Source: JBBQNY01 sp038255255
GTDB lineage: Bacteria > Pseudomonadota > Gammaproteobacteria > Xanthomonadales > Ahniellaceae
Reading direction: 5' to 3'
DNA: 64,000 nucleotides
NCBI GenBank assembly: GCA_038255255.1
Contig: JBBSLL010000004.1
Span: 62,001-126,000, forward strand
Position numbers and translations under genes: made by a program
Notes under the pieces: generated by a model
Told to the model about the DNA's origin: nothing
Databases searched by the model: none
Seen by the model: only the letters and a program-made list of their open reading frames with translations
In this document: one piece after another, positions 54,261 through 63,404 of the stretch
Numbering within the stretch: the stretch's first letter is position 1
Layout of the letters: every line of letters begins with the position of its first letter

Positions 54261-57200
54261 TCACCAGGAACGGGGACGGGTGCGTCGGATGCGCTCGGGT
54301 GGGGGCTTGGGCGGCGGCGGTGGCGGTGCGCGACCTGCTGGTTCGGCGGGGAAGGGCGCGCTGCCCGTCAGTGCCGCGAGCAGTTCGCGTGCGAAGGCGA
54401 CCCGGATCGCCCCATCGTCGAGCACGCGTGTGATCCTGAGCTTGTCGGCGCCGTCGAGCGCGACGACACCGGGATGAGCCGACACCAGGCGCAGGATCGC
54501 CACGCCATCAATGGCAGGCTTCGGCGTGAACACAAGTCGGCCGCCATTGGCGCCAAGCTCGAGCTTGCGCACGCCGATGGGTGTGGCGACGAGCTTGAGC
54601 TCCGTCACCGCGAACAGCTGCTTGACGGCGGGGGGCAGTAACCCGAAGCGGTCGATCATTTCGACCTGAAGCTCGCGCAAACCGTCTGCGCTCGATGCCG
54701 ATGCGATGCGCTTGTACAACGTGAGGCGTGCCTGCACGTCATGGAGATAATCGTCCGGAATGAGCGCGGGTGCATGCAGCTCGACTTCCGCACCGTGGCG
54801 CTCATCGAGGTCGAAGTCGGGGATGCGCCCGGCGCGCAGTGCCCGCACCGCGCGCTCGAGCATGTCGGTGTAGAGCGAGAAGCCGACCTCGTTGATCTGG
54901 CCCGACTGTTCTTCGCCGAGCAGCTCGCCGGCGCCGCGAATCTCGAGGTCATGGGTCGCCAGCGCGAAGCCCGCGCCGAGTTCTTCGAGGGACGCGATGG
55001 CTTCCAGTCGCTTCTCCGCGTCGCTGGTCATGGCCTTGCGCTCGGGGACCACGAGATACGCGTAGGCGCGATGATGGCTGCGACCGACGCGACCGCGCAG
55101 CTGGTGCAGCTGCGACAGTCCGAACCGGTCCGCGCGATCGATGATGATGGTGTTGGCGCTCGGGATGTCGATGCCCGACTCGATGATCGTCGTGCAGACC
55201 AGCACGTTGAAGCGCTGCCGGTAGAAATCCAGCATCACATGCTCGAGTTCGCGCTCGGGCATCTGGCCGTGCGCGAAGCGGATGCGCGCCTCTGGAACCA
55301 GCATCTCGAGCTCGCGCGCGATGCGCTCGATGCTGGTGACTTCGTTGTGCAGGAAATAGACCTGGCCGCCGCGCGCCAGTTCGCGCTGGAAGGCTTCGCG
55401 CAGCAGCGCCGGATCCCATTGCGTGACGAACGTCTGGACCGCGAGGCGGTTCGCCGGCGGCGTGGCGATGATGGAGAGATCGCGCAGGCCCGCCATCGCC
55501 ATGTTGAGCGTGCGCGGGATCGGCGTCGCGGTCATGGTCAGGAGGTGCACCTCCGCGCGGAGCTTCTTCAGCGCCTCCTTCTGGCGCACGCCGAAGCGCT
55601 GTTCCTCGTCGACGATGACGAGGCCAAGATCCTTGAACTTGATGTCGGGCTGCAGGAGCCGATGCGTGCCGATCAGGATGTCGACGCGGCCTTCGGCGAG
55701 GCGCGTGAGTAGTTCCTTCGATTCCTTCGGCGACTTGAAGCGCGACAGTACTTCGACGCGGACTGGCCAGTCGGCGAAGCGGTCGGCGAAGTTCTGGTAG
55801 TGCTGCTGCGCGAGCAGAGTAGTCGGCACCAGCAACGCAACCTGCTTGCCCGCGACTGCCGCAATGTACGCCGCACGCACTGCCACTTCGGTCTTGCCGA
55901 ACCCGACGTCGCCGCAGACCACGCGGTCCATGGGCTGCTCGCGCGCGAGGTCGGCAATGACGGCTTCGATCGTGGACTGCTGGTCTGCGGTTTCCTCGAA
56001 CGGGAATCGCGCGGCGAACGCCTCATAGTCGTCACGGTCGACAACCAGTGCACGGCCCTGCCGGGCCTGCCGGCGCGACTGGATGTCGAGCAGTTCCGCT
56101 GCGACATCGCGGATGCGATCGGCGGCCTTCTTCTTCGCGCGTTCCCACGCCTCGCCGCCCAATGCGTGCAGCGGCGCCAGGTCAGGCGCGGCTCCGCTGT
56201 AACGCCCGACCAGATGCAGCTGCGCGACCGGTACGTAGAGCTTGTCGCCCTTGGCGTACTCGATGGCGAGGAACTCGCCGGGCGTGCCACCGGCGTCGAT
56301 GGTGATGAGGCCGCGGTAGCGGCCGACGCCGTGTTCCTCGTGGACGATGGGAGCGCCGAGGGCGATCTCGGTGAGGTCACGGATGAGGGATTCCGGATCG
56401 CGCGCGGCACGCTTGCGTCGTCGCGACTGCTGCGCGCGCTCCGGGAACAGTTGCCGCTCGGTGAGCGCTACCAGCGCTGGCTGCGCCGCCGCGAAGCCAT
56501 CCTCCAGTGCAGCCACCGTGATTGCGAAGCTCGATGACCCCGCCGCCGAGTCGCGACTCGACACCTCGAACGCGCGCCAGTCGGCAACGGCATTCGGGTG
56601 CAAGCCGTTCGCGGCAAATTGCTCGAGCAGCGCTTCGCGGCGACCCGCCGAGTCCGCTGCAATCAGCACCGCGCCGGAATGCCCGGCGACGAAGGCCCGC
56701 AGTGTCGCTCCCGAGTCTCCGGCGCGTCCCGCCAGCGGAACGACGGGCGCTGCTGTCATGCCCAGGTCGGTGGCTTCGATGAAGCGCGAGTGCCCGCTTG
56801 CGACCACTTCGATACGTTCGCGCAGGTTCAACAGTTCGCGCACCGCATCGGGTGCAAGGAACAGCGCGGCAGGATCGAGAACCGGCCGCTCAATGTCATG
56901 GCGCCGGTTCTCGAAGCGCTCGCCGGTCTGCTTCCAGAACGATTCCGACGCATCCAGCACGCCGGCGGCGAGCGCGAACAGCGCGTTGGCGGGCGCGTAG
57001 TCGAACAGCGTATCGGTGTGATCGAAGAACAGTGGCAGGTAGTACTCGATGCCGGCTGGCGTCGTGCCCTCCTTGATGTCCTGGTAAAGCGGGCACTTGC
57101 GGACGTCGATCGGAAGCCCTTCGCGCAAGGCATTGCGGAAGCGGCGCACCGCTTCGTCGTCGAGCGGGAATTCGCGCGCCGGCAGCAGCTGCACGGACTC

Positions 57201-57830
57201 CACCTTGTCGAGTGACCGCTGGGTCTCGGGGTCGAACGTGCGAATCGTGTCGACTTCAGTGTCGAGCAGTTCGATTCGATACGGCAGCGCGCTGCCTGCG
57301 GGATAAAGATCCAGCAGCGCGCCGCGCACAGCGAAGTCGCCCGGATCGAGCACCTGCGGCACGTGGCGATACCCGCTGCCCTCCAGGCGACGCCGCTCGC
57401 TGTCGAGATCGAGCTTTTGCCCGCGTTCGAGGACCAGTGAGCTGCCGCTGATGTAGCTGCGTGGCGCGAGGCGCTGCATGAGCGTCGCGATCGGAACTAC
57501 CAGCAGGCCGCGCGTGAGCCCCGGCATGTTGTAGAGCGCGCCGATGCGCTGCGAGACGATATCGGGGTGCGGCGAGAACAGGTCGTAGGGCAGCATCTCC
57601 CAGTCGGGAAAATGCAGAACCGGCAATTCGCTGGCCAGAATGCGCAGGTCCGCTTCGAGCGTCTGCGCCTGGTGCGTGTCGCGCGCCACCACGATGAGCA
57701 GCCCGGGATGCGCGCGCGCGGCCTGCGCCAGCGCGAACGCAAGCGCCGTGTCGTTCGGTGGCTGCTGCCAGAACGCGCGCTTGTGCCCGCCGCGCGGCAG
57801 CATCGGGATTGGAGGGTCGGAAGCGGACAC
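54261..57830 (-). CDS. mfd: Transcription-repair coupling factor Mfd
   Basis: 1189 residues. UvrB-like domain at the start (LLIVVARDTHQAQTLEADLR, FPDWEMLPYDLFSPHPDIVS), RNA-polymerase-interaction domain around 460-530 (EEHGVGRYRGLITI), then the RecG-like motor: Walker A GDVGFGKTEVAVRAAYIA near 638, DEEQRFGVRQKEALKKL near 739, TATPIPRTLNMAMAGLRDLS. C-terminal domain to 1150 with a Pro-rich tail. It removes RNA polymerase stalled at DNA lesions and recruits UvrA. The start is uncertain (GTG 57830 or ATG 57803); neither has a good ribosome site. Confidence 0.97.
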   Translation of the reverse strand: MSASDPPIPMLPRGGHKRAFWQQPPNDTALAFALAQAARAHPGLLIVVARDTHQAQTLEADLRILASELPVLHFPDWEMLPYDLFSPHPDIVSQRIGALYNMPGLTRGLLVVPIATLMQRLAPRSYISGSSLVLERGQKLDLDSERRRLEGSGYRHVPQVLDPGDFAVRGALLDLYPAGSALPYRIELLDTEVDTIRTFDPETQRSLDKVESVQLLPAREFPLDDEAVRRFRNALREGLPIDVRKCPLYQDIKEGTTPAGIEYYLPLFFDHTDTLFDYAPANALFALAAGVLDASESFWKQTGERFENRRHDIERPVLDPAALFLAPDAVRELLNLRERIEVVASGHSRFIEATDLGMTAAPVVPLAGRAGDSGATLRAFVAGHSGAVLIAADSAGRREALLEQFAANGLHPNAVADWRAFEVSSRDSAAGSSSFAITVAALEDGFAAAQPALVALTERQLFPERAQQSRRRKRAARDPESLIRDLTEIALGAPIVHEEHGVGRYRGLITIDAGGTPGEFLAIEYAKGDKLYVPVAQLHLVGRYSGAAPDLAPLHALGGEAWERAKKKAADRIRDVAAELLDIQSRRQARQGRALVVDRDDYEAFAARFPFEETADQQSTIEAVIADLAREQPMDRVVCGDVGFGKTEVAVRAAYIAAVAGKQVALLVPTTLLAQQHYQNFADRFADWPVRVEVLSRFKSPKESKELLTRLAEGRVDILIGTHRLLQPDIKFKDLGLVIVDEEQRFGVRQKEALKKLRAEVHLLTMTATPIPRTLNMAMAGLRDLSIIATPPANRLAVQTFVTQWDPALLREAFQRELARGGQVYFLHNEVTSIERIARELEMLVPEARIRFAHGQMPERELEHVMLDFYRQRFNVLVCTTIIESGIDIPSANTIIIDRADRFGLSQLHQLRGRVGRSHHRAYAYLVVPERKAMTSDAEKRLEAIASLEELGAGFALATHDLEIRGAGELLGEEQSGQINEVGFSLYTDMLERAVRALRAGRIPDFDLDERHGAEVELHAPALIPDDYLHDVQARLTLYKRIASASSADGLRELQVEMIDRFGLLPPAVKQLFAVTELKLVATPIGVRKLELGANGGRLVFTPKPAIDGVAILRLVSAHPGVVALDGADKLRITRVLDDGAIRVAFARELLAALTGSAPFPAEPAGRAPPPPPPKPPPERIRRTRPRSW

Positions 57831-57887
57831 GCGGAGGGAAGACCTGCATCGTCACGGGGCGCGCAGTCTACCCGCGGCCCTGGACGA

Positions 57888-58514
57888 TCAGGCGATTCGG
57901 CGGGTGGCCCGCAGCGGGGGTGCCAGCGCGAGGCGCGCGCGGATGAGCCCGGGGTTGTCATGCAGCGGGATGCGCTGGAACCCGAGTTTTTCGACCACGC
58001 GCAGCATGCTGGCGTTGTCCTGCGAAATGTCGCCGTACACCGCATCCAGGCCTTTCAGCCGGGCCCATCGCAACACGCGCTTCAGCATCAGGGTGCCGAG
58101 GCCGACGCTCGCGAGCGGACTGCCCACGGTCAAGGCGAACTCGGCTTCGCGTGGATCGGCGATCAACGATGCGCGGGCGACCGCGCCGATGCGCGGCTCT
58201 TCGACGCCATGCTCGACGGCGACCAGCGCGAATTCGCGGGGCGGGACGACGCCAGCGAGACGCGCGGCAAGTTCGTCGGTGAGCTCGCTCATCGGATGCT
58301 GGAATCGAAAGCGCACTTCCTCGGGCGACATCTGCAGGAAACTCGTTTGCAGACCCGTGGCATCGCTGGGCGCGATGGGACGCACCAGCAGCTCCCGGTC
58401 ATCGGGAAGATGCAGGATTTCGCGCCAGGCTCCGGGCACCGCTCGCCGCAGGATGCGCTTGGCGCCGCGTCGCGTCCCGCTTCGTCCGCGGGTCGTTGCC
58501 AGTTCAGTTTGCAT
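57888..58514 (-). CDS. GNAT-family N-acetyltransferase
   Basis: 208 residues. A 40-residue polar N-terminus is followed by a GNAT fold: ELLVRPIAPSDATGLQTSFL, GVVPPREFALVAVEHG, ADPREAEFALTVGSPLASVG, GLGTLMLKRVLRWARLKGLD with the acetyl-CoA loop SVGLGTL, and DNASMLRVVEKLGF. Similar to the GNAT module of acetyl-CoA synthetase-like (Pat) proteins, but alone. Substrate unknown. Upstream of mfd on the same strand, 57 bases away. Confidence 0.87.
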   Translation of the reverse strand: MQTELATTRGRSGTRRGAKRILRRAVPGAWREILHLPDDRELLVRPIAPSDATGLQTSFLQMSPEEVRFRFQHPMSELTDELAARLAGVVPPREFALVAVEHGVEEPRIGAVARASLIADPREAEFALTVGSPLASVGLGTLMLKRVLRWARLKGLDAVYGDISQDNASMLRVVEKLGFQRIPLHDNPGLIRARLALAPPLRATRRIA

Positions 58515-58611
58515 GGAGGCATCATGCCGAAACCGATAGGGGAAAATGCTCTAACCCCTGTCGAATCTGACCGTGCCGTTCAGCCTGTCACGCCCTGCGT
58601 AGAGGAGTTCG

Positions 58612-58989
58612 ATGCAACCCGCACAACTGCTGAAGTTCGTAGATTCCTGGGCGGGTGTCGACCACGACATCAAATGGGGTTGCGACCTCGTGTTGACGGT
58701 GGGCGGAAAGATGTTCTGCATCACGTCGACATCCGACAATCCCGAAGGCTCGATGTCTTTCAAGGTGGAGGACGACCGTTTCCTCGAGATGACCGATCGC
58801 GAGGGGTTCATGCCCGCGCCCTACCTCGCACGTGCGAAGTGGATCAAGGTCGAGGACTCGCGCAAGGTGAACGGAAAGGAGCTCAAGTTGCTGATCCGTC
58901 GCAGTTACGAACTGGTTCGCGGCAAACTGAGCAGGAAACTGCAGAAAGAGCTTACGGATCTCGAGAGGGGCACGTCAGCGGAGCTATGA
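58612..58989 (+). CDS. MmcQ/YjbR-family DNA-binding-like protein
   Basis: 125 residues from ATG 58612 (AGAGGAG at 58601-58607). MmcQ/YjbR fold: HDIKWGCDLVLTVGGKMFCI, MSFKVEDDRFLEMTDREGFM, PAPYLARAKWIKVED, LLIRRSYELVRGKLSRKL. Members are about 115-125 residues with a double-wing fold; DNA binding is suggested but not proven. Single gene. Confidence 0.9.
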   Translation: MQPAQLLKFVDSWAGVDHDIKWGCDLVLTVGGKMFCITSTSDNPEGSMSFKVEDDRFLEMTDREGFMPAPYLARAKWIKVEDSRKVNGKELKLLIRRSYELVRGKLSRKLQKELTDLERGTSAEL

Positions 58990-59034
58990 ACGCGATCGAT
59001 CTGCATGGCGGGCGCCCGTCGCCCGGAAGTCGGC

Positions 59035-59955
59035 TCAGGCCGGTTCACGCAGCCAGCGCAGGACCGACGTTCCCTGGCCCTCTTCGCCGAGCGTTTTCGC
59101 GACGCCCTCCAGCGCAGGCGCCAGTTGCTCCTCGATCTGCCAGGGCGGGTTGATGATCGCCATCCCGCTGCCATTGAGCGTGAGCGGCGAGATCGCGTCG
59201 CGCACCAGTACGCGCGCATCGAGCATGCCCTGCGAAGGCAGCGTCGACAACGAGCGCAGGAAGGGCTGCAGCGTGCGTTCGAGCTTGACGGGATACCAGA
59301 TCGCGAAGACCCCTTGCGGCCAGCGCGCGAGCCCGACCTTTACCGCCTCGCGTATCGCGTCGAACTCCGCGAGCTGCGCTTCGTAGGGCGGGTCTACCAG
59401 AACCAGGCCGCGCTTCTCGACAGGCGGCAACAGTGCCTTGACCGCGGCGAATCCATCGCGCCGGTGCACGGCGACACGCGTATCGTGGGCAAACGCACGC
59501 CGCAGCTTTTCCGCCGCCACCGGTTCGAGCTCGCAGCAGGCGATGCGATCCACGTCGCGCAACGTGGCGGCGATGAGCGCGGGAGACCCGGGGTAGTGGC
59601 TTGCACCAGCGCGCTCGCGATAGGCCGCCACGGCAGCGACATAGCGCGCGAGGGCAGGAGAGGCGAGTGGCGTGTCGGCGCCGGTCGTGGTCGAACCCGT
59701 TGAACCTGCATCGCCCGATGCAACCTTGCGACTGCGTGCGACGCCGCTGGTGATGACCCGCTCCACGCCCCTGGCCGCTTCGCCGGTGCGCATCGCCGGC
59801 TCACTGGCCAGATCGTAGTTGCCCGACCCGGCATGCGTGTCCAGCACGAAGACGGGCGTGGGCTTGCGCATCAGCGCATCGAGCAATGCCAGGAGGCAGA
59901 CGTGCTTGAGCACGTCTGCATGATTACCGGCGTGGAACTCGTGGCGGTAGTTCAC
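59035..59955 (-). CDS. rlmJ: 23S rRNA A2030 N6-methyltransferase RlmJ
   Basis: 306 residues from GTG 59955, giving the typical start MNYRHEFHAGNHADVLKHVC. SAM-binding LDTHAGSGNYDL (39-50), catalytic DPPYE (188-192), and INPPWQIEEQL. It methylates A2030 of 23S rRNA. Residues about 62-97 are an insertion of low complexity (VASGDAGSTGSTTTGADTP) compared with the usual length of about 280. Single gene. Confidence 0.95.
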   Translation of the reverse strand: MNYRHEFHAGNHADVLKHVCLLALLDALMRKPTPVFVLDTHAGSGNYDLASEPAMRTGEAARGVERVITSGVARSRKVASGDAGSTGSTTTGADTPLASPALARYVAAVAAYRERAGASHYPGSPALIAATLRDVDRIACCELEPVAAEKLRRAFAHDTRVAVHRRDGFAAVKALLPPVEKRGLVLVDPPYEAQLAEFDAIREAVKVGLARWPQGVFAIWYPVKLERTLQPFLRSLSTLPSQGMLDARVLVRDAISPLTLNGSGMAIINPPWQIEEQLAPALEGVAKTLGEEGQGTSVLRWLREPA

Positions 59956-60049
59956 GTTCGGTGCGACGAGGGAAGAGTCATCGCCGCATCCTAGCGCCAG
60001 CTGATCGCCGCTGATTCCGGCGCGCCTGCGGCAGATGCGTTAGCCCGGG

Positions 60050-60604
60050 TCAGGCGCCGGCCAGTGCCGGACCGAACAGGCCCCACGCGACGAGCGAGAG
60101 TTTGCCGAGCACGCCTCCGATCGCGATCGCGGCGAGCACGTCGCTCGGGTAGTGCAGGCCCAGCAGCACGCGCGACAGCGCGATGCAGAACGCGAAAGGC
60201 ACGAGGACCCAGGCGAGCCAGGGGAAGTAGGCGATCGCGACGAAGCTGAATGTGACGGCGTGCAAGGTGTGGCCCGACGGGAAACTGAACTCGTCGAGCG
60301 GCGCAATCCAGGCCTTGATGCGGGCGTCCGCGGCGCATGGCCGCGGCCGGCGTGTCCAGCGCTTGAGTGTCTTGTACATCGCGAGCGACACGGCGCCGGT
60401 CGCCGCCATGTGCAGCGCCGCGAAGAATCCCTGCTCGCCCCCGAACGCCATCAGCCCGGCCATCAACGCGAACCAGAACCCGCCGTCCCCGAGCCGGCTC
60501 ACGAGCCGGAAGAATGACCGGACCTCGTGCCGCGCGCACCTGCGGTTGGCCCGCAGGCACCAGTCCGACTCGTTGGCGAATGGGCGAACCATCGTGATCC
60601 TCAT
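60050..60604 (-). CDS. PAP2-family membrane phosphatase
   Basis: 184 residues. The three PAP2 motifs: K81-x6-R88-P89, PSGHT at 109-113, and S144-R145-x5-His151-x3-Asp155. Five to six helices. It probably removes phosphate from a lipid such as phosphatidic acid or undecaprenyl pyrophosphate in the inner membrane. ATG 60604 overlaps the stop of the GT4 gene by four bases, so the two form an operon. Confidence 0.92.
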   Translation of the reverse strand: MRITMVRPFANESDWCLRANRRCARHEVRSFFRLVSRLGDGGFWFALMAGLMAFGGEQGFFAALHMAATGAVSLAMYKTLKRWTRRPRPCAADARIKAWIAPLDEFSFPSGHTLHAVTFSFVAIAYFPWLAWVLVPFAFCIALSRVLLGLHYPSDVLAAIAIGGVLGKLSLVAWGLFGPALAGA

Positions 60605-61782
60605 CGCACGGCCCTGTTTTGCGTGGCGGCCAGCGGCACCACCGGCAGCGGATTCGCATCCGTTCGAGGGGTGAAGCGTCGGACCAGGTATTCGAAGTCG
60701 ATGGCGACCTGGCGCGGATGAAGCTTCAGCACTTCGGCACGGGCCCCTTCGGCGAGCGCGCTCCTGCTCGCGCGCTGTTCGCCGAGCGCCACGCACGCTT
60801 CGACGAACGACACGGGATCATCCGGAGGGACCGTGATGCCGCTGCGGCCATTGCGCACGTATTCGAAGGCAGCGCCTTGCGCAAACGCGACGACCGGGAC
60901 GCCCGACGCCAGTGCCTCGAGCGTGACGTTGCCATACGTCTCGCTGAGGCTCGGGAAAACGAACAGGTCGGCGCTCGCATAGTGGGTGGCGAGTTCCACT
61001 CCGGTGCGCAGGCCGCAGAAGACGGCCTCGGGCACCGCTTCCCTGAGCAGCCCAAGGGCAGGGCCATCGCCGACGATGACCAGCTTCGCGTCGGTGCGGC
61101 GCGCTGCGATCGCACGAAACGCCGCGACCAGGAGCTCGAGATTTTTTTCAGGAGCGAGCCTCCCGACGTTGAGCACGGCGAGATCCGACGGAGCGAGGCC
61201 CCAGGATTCGCGCAGCGCCTCACTGCGCCTGGAAGGCGCGAAGCGTTCTCCGTCGATCGCGCGCGGCAGCAGCATGGCGTTGCGGATGCCGCGCTGCGTG
61301 AGCTCGTCCTGCAGCGCAGGGGTGGGCACCAGCGTGGCGTGCGCGCGATTGTGGAAGCTGCGCAACCAGGCATTCGCGATGGGCTCGAGCGCGGCGGCGC
61401 CGTAGTGGCTGAGGTACTGGTCGAAGCGCGTGTGGAATCCGGTCAGCACCGGGATGCCCAATGCGCAGGCGGCGCGCAGCGCGGAAAAGCCGAGCGGCCC
61501 TTCGGTAGCGACGTACACGGCGTCGGGCCGGGCAGTACTCCAGCGCATCCGGAGCGCACGTCCCGCCGGCCAGCCAAAGCGCAGGCCCGGATAGCGCGGC
61601 AAGGCCTGGCTCGCGACACGGAATTCATCGTCGCGGAGGTCGGCGACATCCGAGGGCTGGCGCGGGCGAGTGACCTCCACGTGGTTGCCCCGCTGACGCA
61701 GCTGCTCGACGAGCGAGTGGACGGTCAGCGCGACGCCATTGATTTCAGGCGGATAGGTCTCGGTGACAAAGGCAAGGCGCAT
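60601..61782 (-). CDS. GT4 glycosyltransferase paired with PAP2 phosphatase
   Basis: 393 residues. N-terminal RLAFVTETYPPEINGVALTV and AVYVATEGPLGFSALRAACA, then GFHTRFDQYLSHYG, GRLAPEKNLELLVAAFRAIA, SLSETYGNVTLEALASGVPV (EX7E). It is a paralogue of the Agt-like enzyme at 37458 (same TETYPPEINGV/TDAWEPQVNGV and ATEGPLG landmarks). As with that gene, its partner is a lipid phosphatase. The likely acceptor is diacylglycerol or another lipid. Confidence 0.9.
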   Translation of the reverse strand: MRLAFVTETYPPEINGVALTVHSLVEQLRQRGNHVEVTRPRQPSDVADLRDDEFRVASQALPRYPGLRFGWPAGRALRMRWSTARPDAVYVATEGPLGFSALRAACALGIPVLTGFHTRFDQYLSHYGAAALEPIANAWLRSFHNRAHATLVPTPALQDELTQRGIRNAMLLPRAIDGERFAPSRRSEALRESWGLAPSDLAVLNVGRLAPEKNLELLVAAFRAIAARRTDAKLVIVGDGPALGLLREAVPEAVFCGLRTGVELATHYASADLFVFPSLSETYGNVTLEALASGVPVVAFAQGAAFEYVRNGRSGITVPPDDPVSFVEACVALGEQRASRSALAEGARAEVLKLHPRQVAIDFEYLVRRFTPRTDANPLPVVPLAATQNRAVR

Positions 61783-61886
61783 ACGGATGCATCCCGCAGG
61801 TTTCGCTCATCCTCCCCGCGCCGGAAGTCTTCACCGTGAAAGGACGATGACCACAGCGTGACAAGGCCGTGCCCTTGGCAGCGAAC

Positions 61887-63404
61887 TCAGCCGGCCAGGA
61901 CCAGCCTGAAGTCGACGCTGTTGAGCGACTTGCGTTCGCGCAGCAGGTCGGCCCGCGTGAGGGGTTTTGCGTCCAGCCAGCTGTCGTCGATGGCCAGGCG
62001 CAGGGAGCGGCTGCCGGCGCGGAGCTCGAGATCCGGGACGGGCTCCTCGCTGCGTGCGCGGTGCAGCAGCACCGCCAGCCGCAACAGCACGCCGGTCGCC
62101 ATCGCGGGTTGCTGCAGCCGGTCCGGGAGCGACTGCAGGCGGGCGAGCGCATCGGCGGGCGCGCGCCGCTGGAAGTGCAGCAGGAACGCGAGGATCTGCT
62201 TTTCCTGTGCAGAGAAGCCCGGCAGATCGCCTTGCTCGACCAGATACGCGGCGTGCAGGTGGTGCTTGCTGTGCGCTACTGCGAAGCCGATTTCGTGCAG
62301 GCGTGCCGCGAAGCGCAGCCAGTCGTCGCTGGCTTCATCGAGGTCCCACGCCTGGCTCACCTGCGACCACATGGCCGCAGCCGTGGCCTCGACGCGCGCG
62401 GCCTGCGCCAGGTCCACGCCGTAGCGCTGCGACCACGACGCCACCGCCCGCTCGCGCGGGTCGCGCTGCTCCGCCCGCCCGATCATGTCCCACAGCAGCC
62501 CTTCGCGCAGCGCGGACTCGCTGATGCGCATGCGATCGAGACCCAGGACTTCGAAGATTGCGTCGAGGATCACCGTACCGCCCGCGATAACCGGCCGGCG
62601 CTGCTCGCTGAGGTCAGGCAGTTGCACGTCGTCCACATGGCCCGCGGCGATAATCGCGTCGCTGATGCGGGCAAGCGACTCGCGCGTCACCTCCCAGTCG
62701 CCCGAACCCATGGCCTGGCTCACGCCGCCGAGCGCCTTGATCGTTCCCGAGCTTCCGATCGCCTCGCTCCATCCGCGCGCACGATAGGCCGGCGCGAACT
62801 GGCGCAACTCGACGGCGATTTCCGTGCGCGCGCTCTGCCAGCGCTTGCGCGTGATCTTGCCGTCGGGGAAGAGATGCCGTGTGCTCACCACGCAGCCCAT
62901 CTGCAGGCTCTCGGTTTCGAGGGCATCGAGCCCTTGGCCGATGATGAACTCGGTGCTGCCGCCGCCGATATCGACCACCAGCCTTCGACCGCGCAATTTC
63001 GGGAACGCATGTGCGACGCCGAGGTAGATAAGGCGGGCCTCTTCGCGGCCCGGTGCCACCTCGATGGCATGGCCGAGCGCCAGCTCGGCGGGCATCAGGA
63101 ATTCGCGCGGCTCGGCGAGCCTGCGCACGGTGTTGGTGGCCATCGCGCGGACGTGCGACGTCGGGATCCGACGCAGCCGCTGACCGAAACGCGCAAGGCA
63201 GCCGAGGGCGATGTCGCGGCGTGCCGGCTCGAGGCTGCCGTCGGCGTGGAGCCCCGCCGCGAGCCGGACCATTTCGCGCATCCGGTCGATGATCTGCAGG
63301 CTGCCCAGCTCGTATCGGGCCACGACGAGGTGGAAGCTGTTGGAGCCAAGGTCCACCGCGGCGACGACATCGCCCTCGCGAATGGTGGTGGCCGCGGTAT
63401 TCAT
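61887..63404 (-). CDS. ppx: Exopolyphosphatase (Ppx/GppA family)
   Basis: 505 residues from ATG 63404. The ASKHA nucleotide-binding fold: VDLGSNSFHLVVAR (17-30), VRAMATNTVRRL, VVDIGGGSTEFIIG (143-156), and SSGTIKALGG. C-terminal HD-like helical domain from about 310 (LREGLLWDMIGRAE, HEIGFAVAHSKHHLHAAYLV). It splits polyphosphate or pppGpp. Its ATGA overlaps the ppk stop, so the two genes form the usual ppk-ppx operon. Confidence 0.96.
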   Translation of the reverse strand: MNTAATTIREGDVVAAVDLGSNSFHLVVARYELGSLQIIDRMREMVRLAAGLHADGSLEPARRDIALGCLARFGQRLRRIPTSHVRAMATNTVRRLAEPREFLMPAELALGHAIEVAPGREEARLIYLGVAHAFPKLRGRRLVVDIGGGSTEFIIGQGLDALETESLQMGCVVSTRHLFPDGKITRKRWQSARTEIAVELRQFAPAYRARGWSEAIGSSGTIKALGGVSQAMGSGDWEVTRESLARISDAIIAAGHVDDVQLPDLSEQRRPVIAGGTVILDAIFEVLGLDRMRISESALREGLLWDMIGRAEQRDPRERAVASWSQRYGVDLAQAARVEATAAAMWSQVSQAWDLDEASDDWLRFAARLHEIGFAVAHSKHHLHAAYLVEQGDLPGFSAQEKQILAFLLHFQRRAPADALARLQSLPDRLQQPAMATGVLLRLAVLLHRARSEEPVPDLELRAGSRSLRLAIDDSWLDAKPLTRADLLRERKSLNSVDFRLVLAG

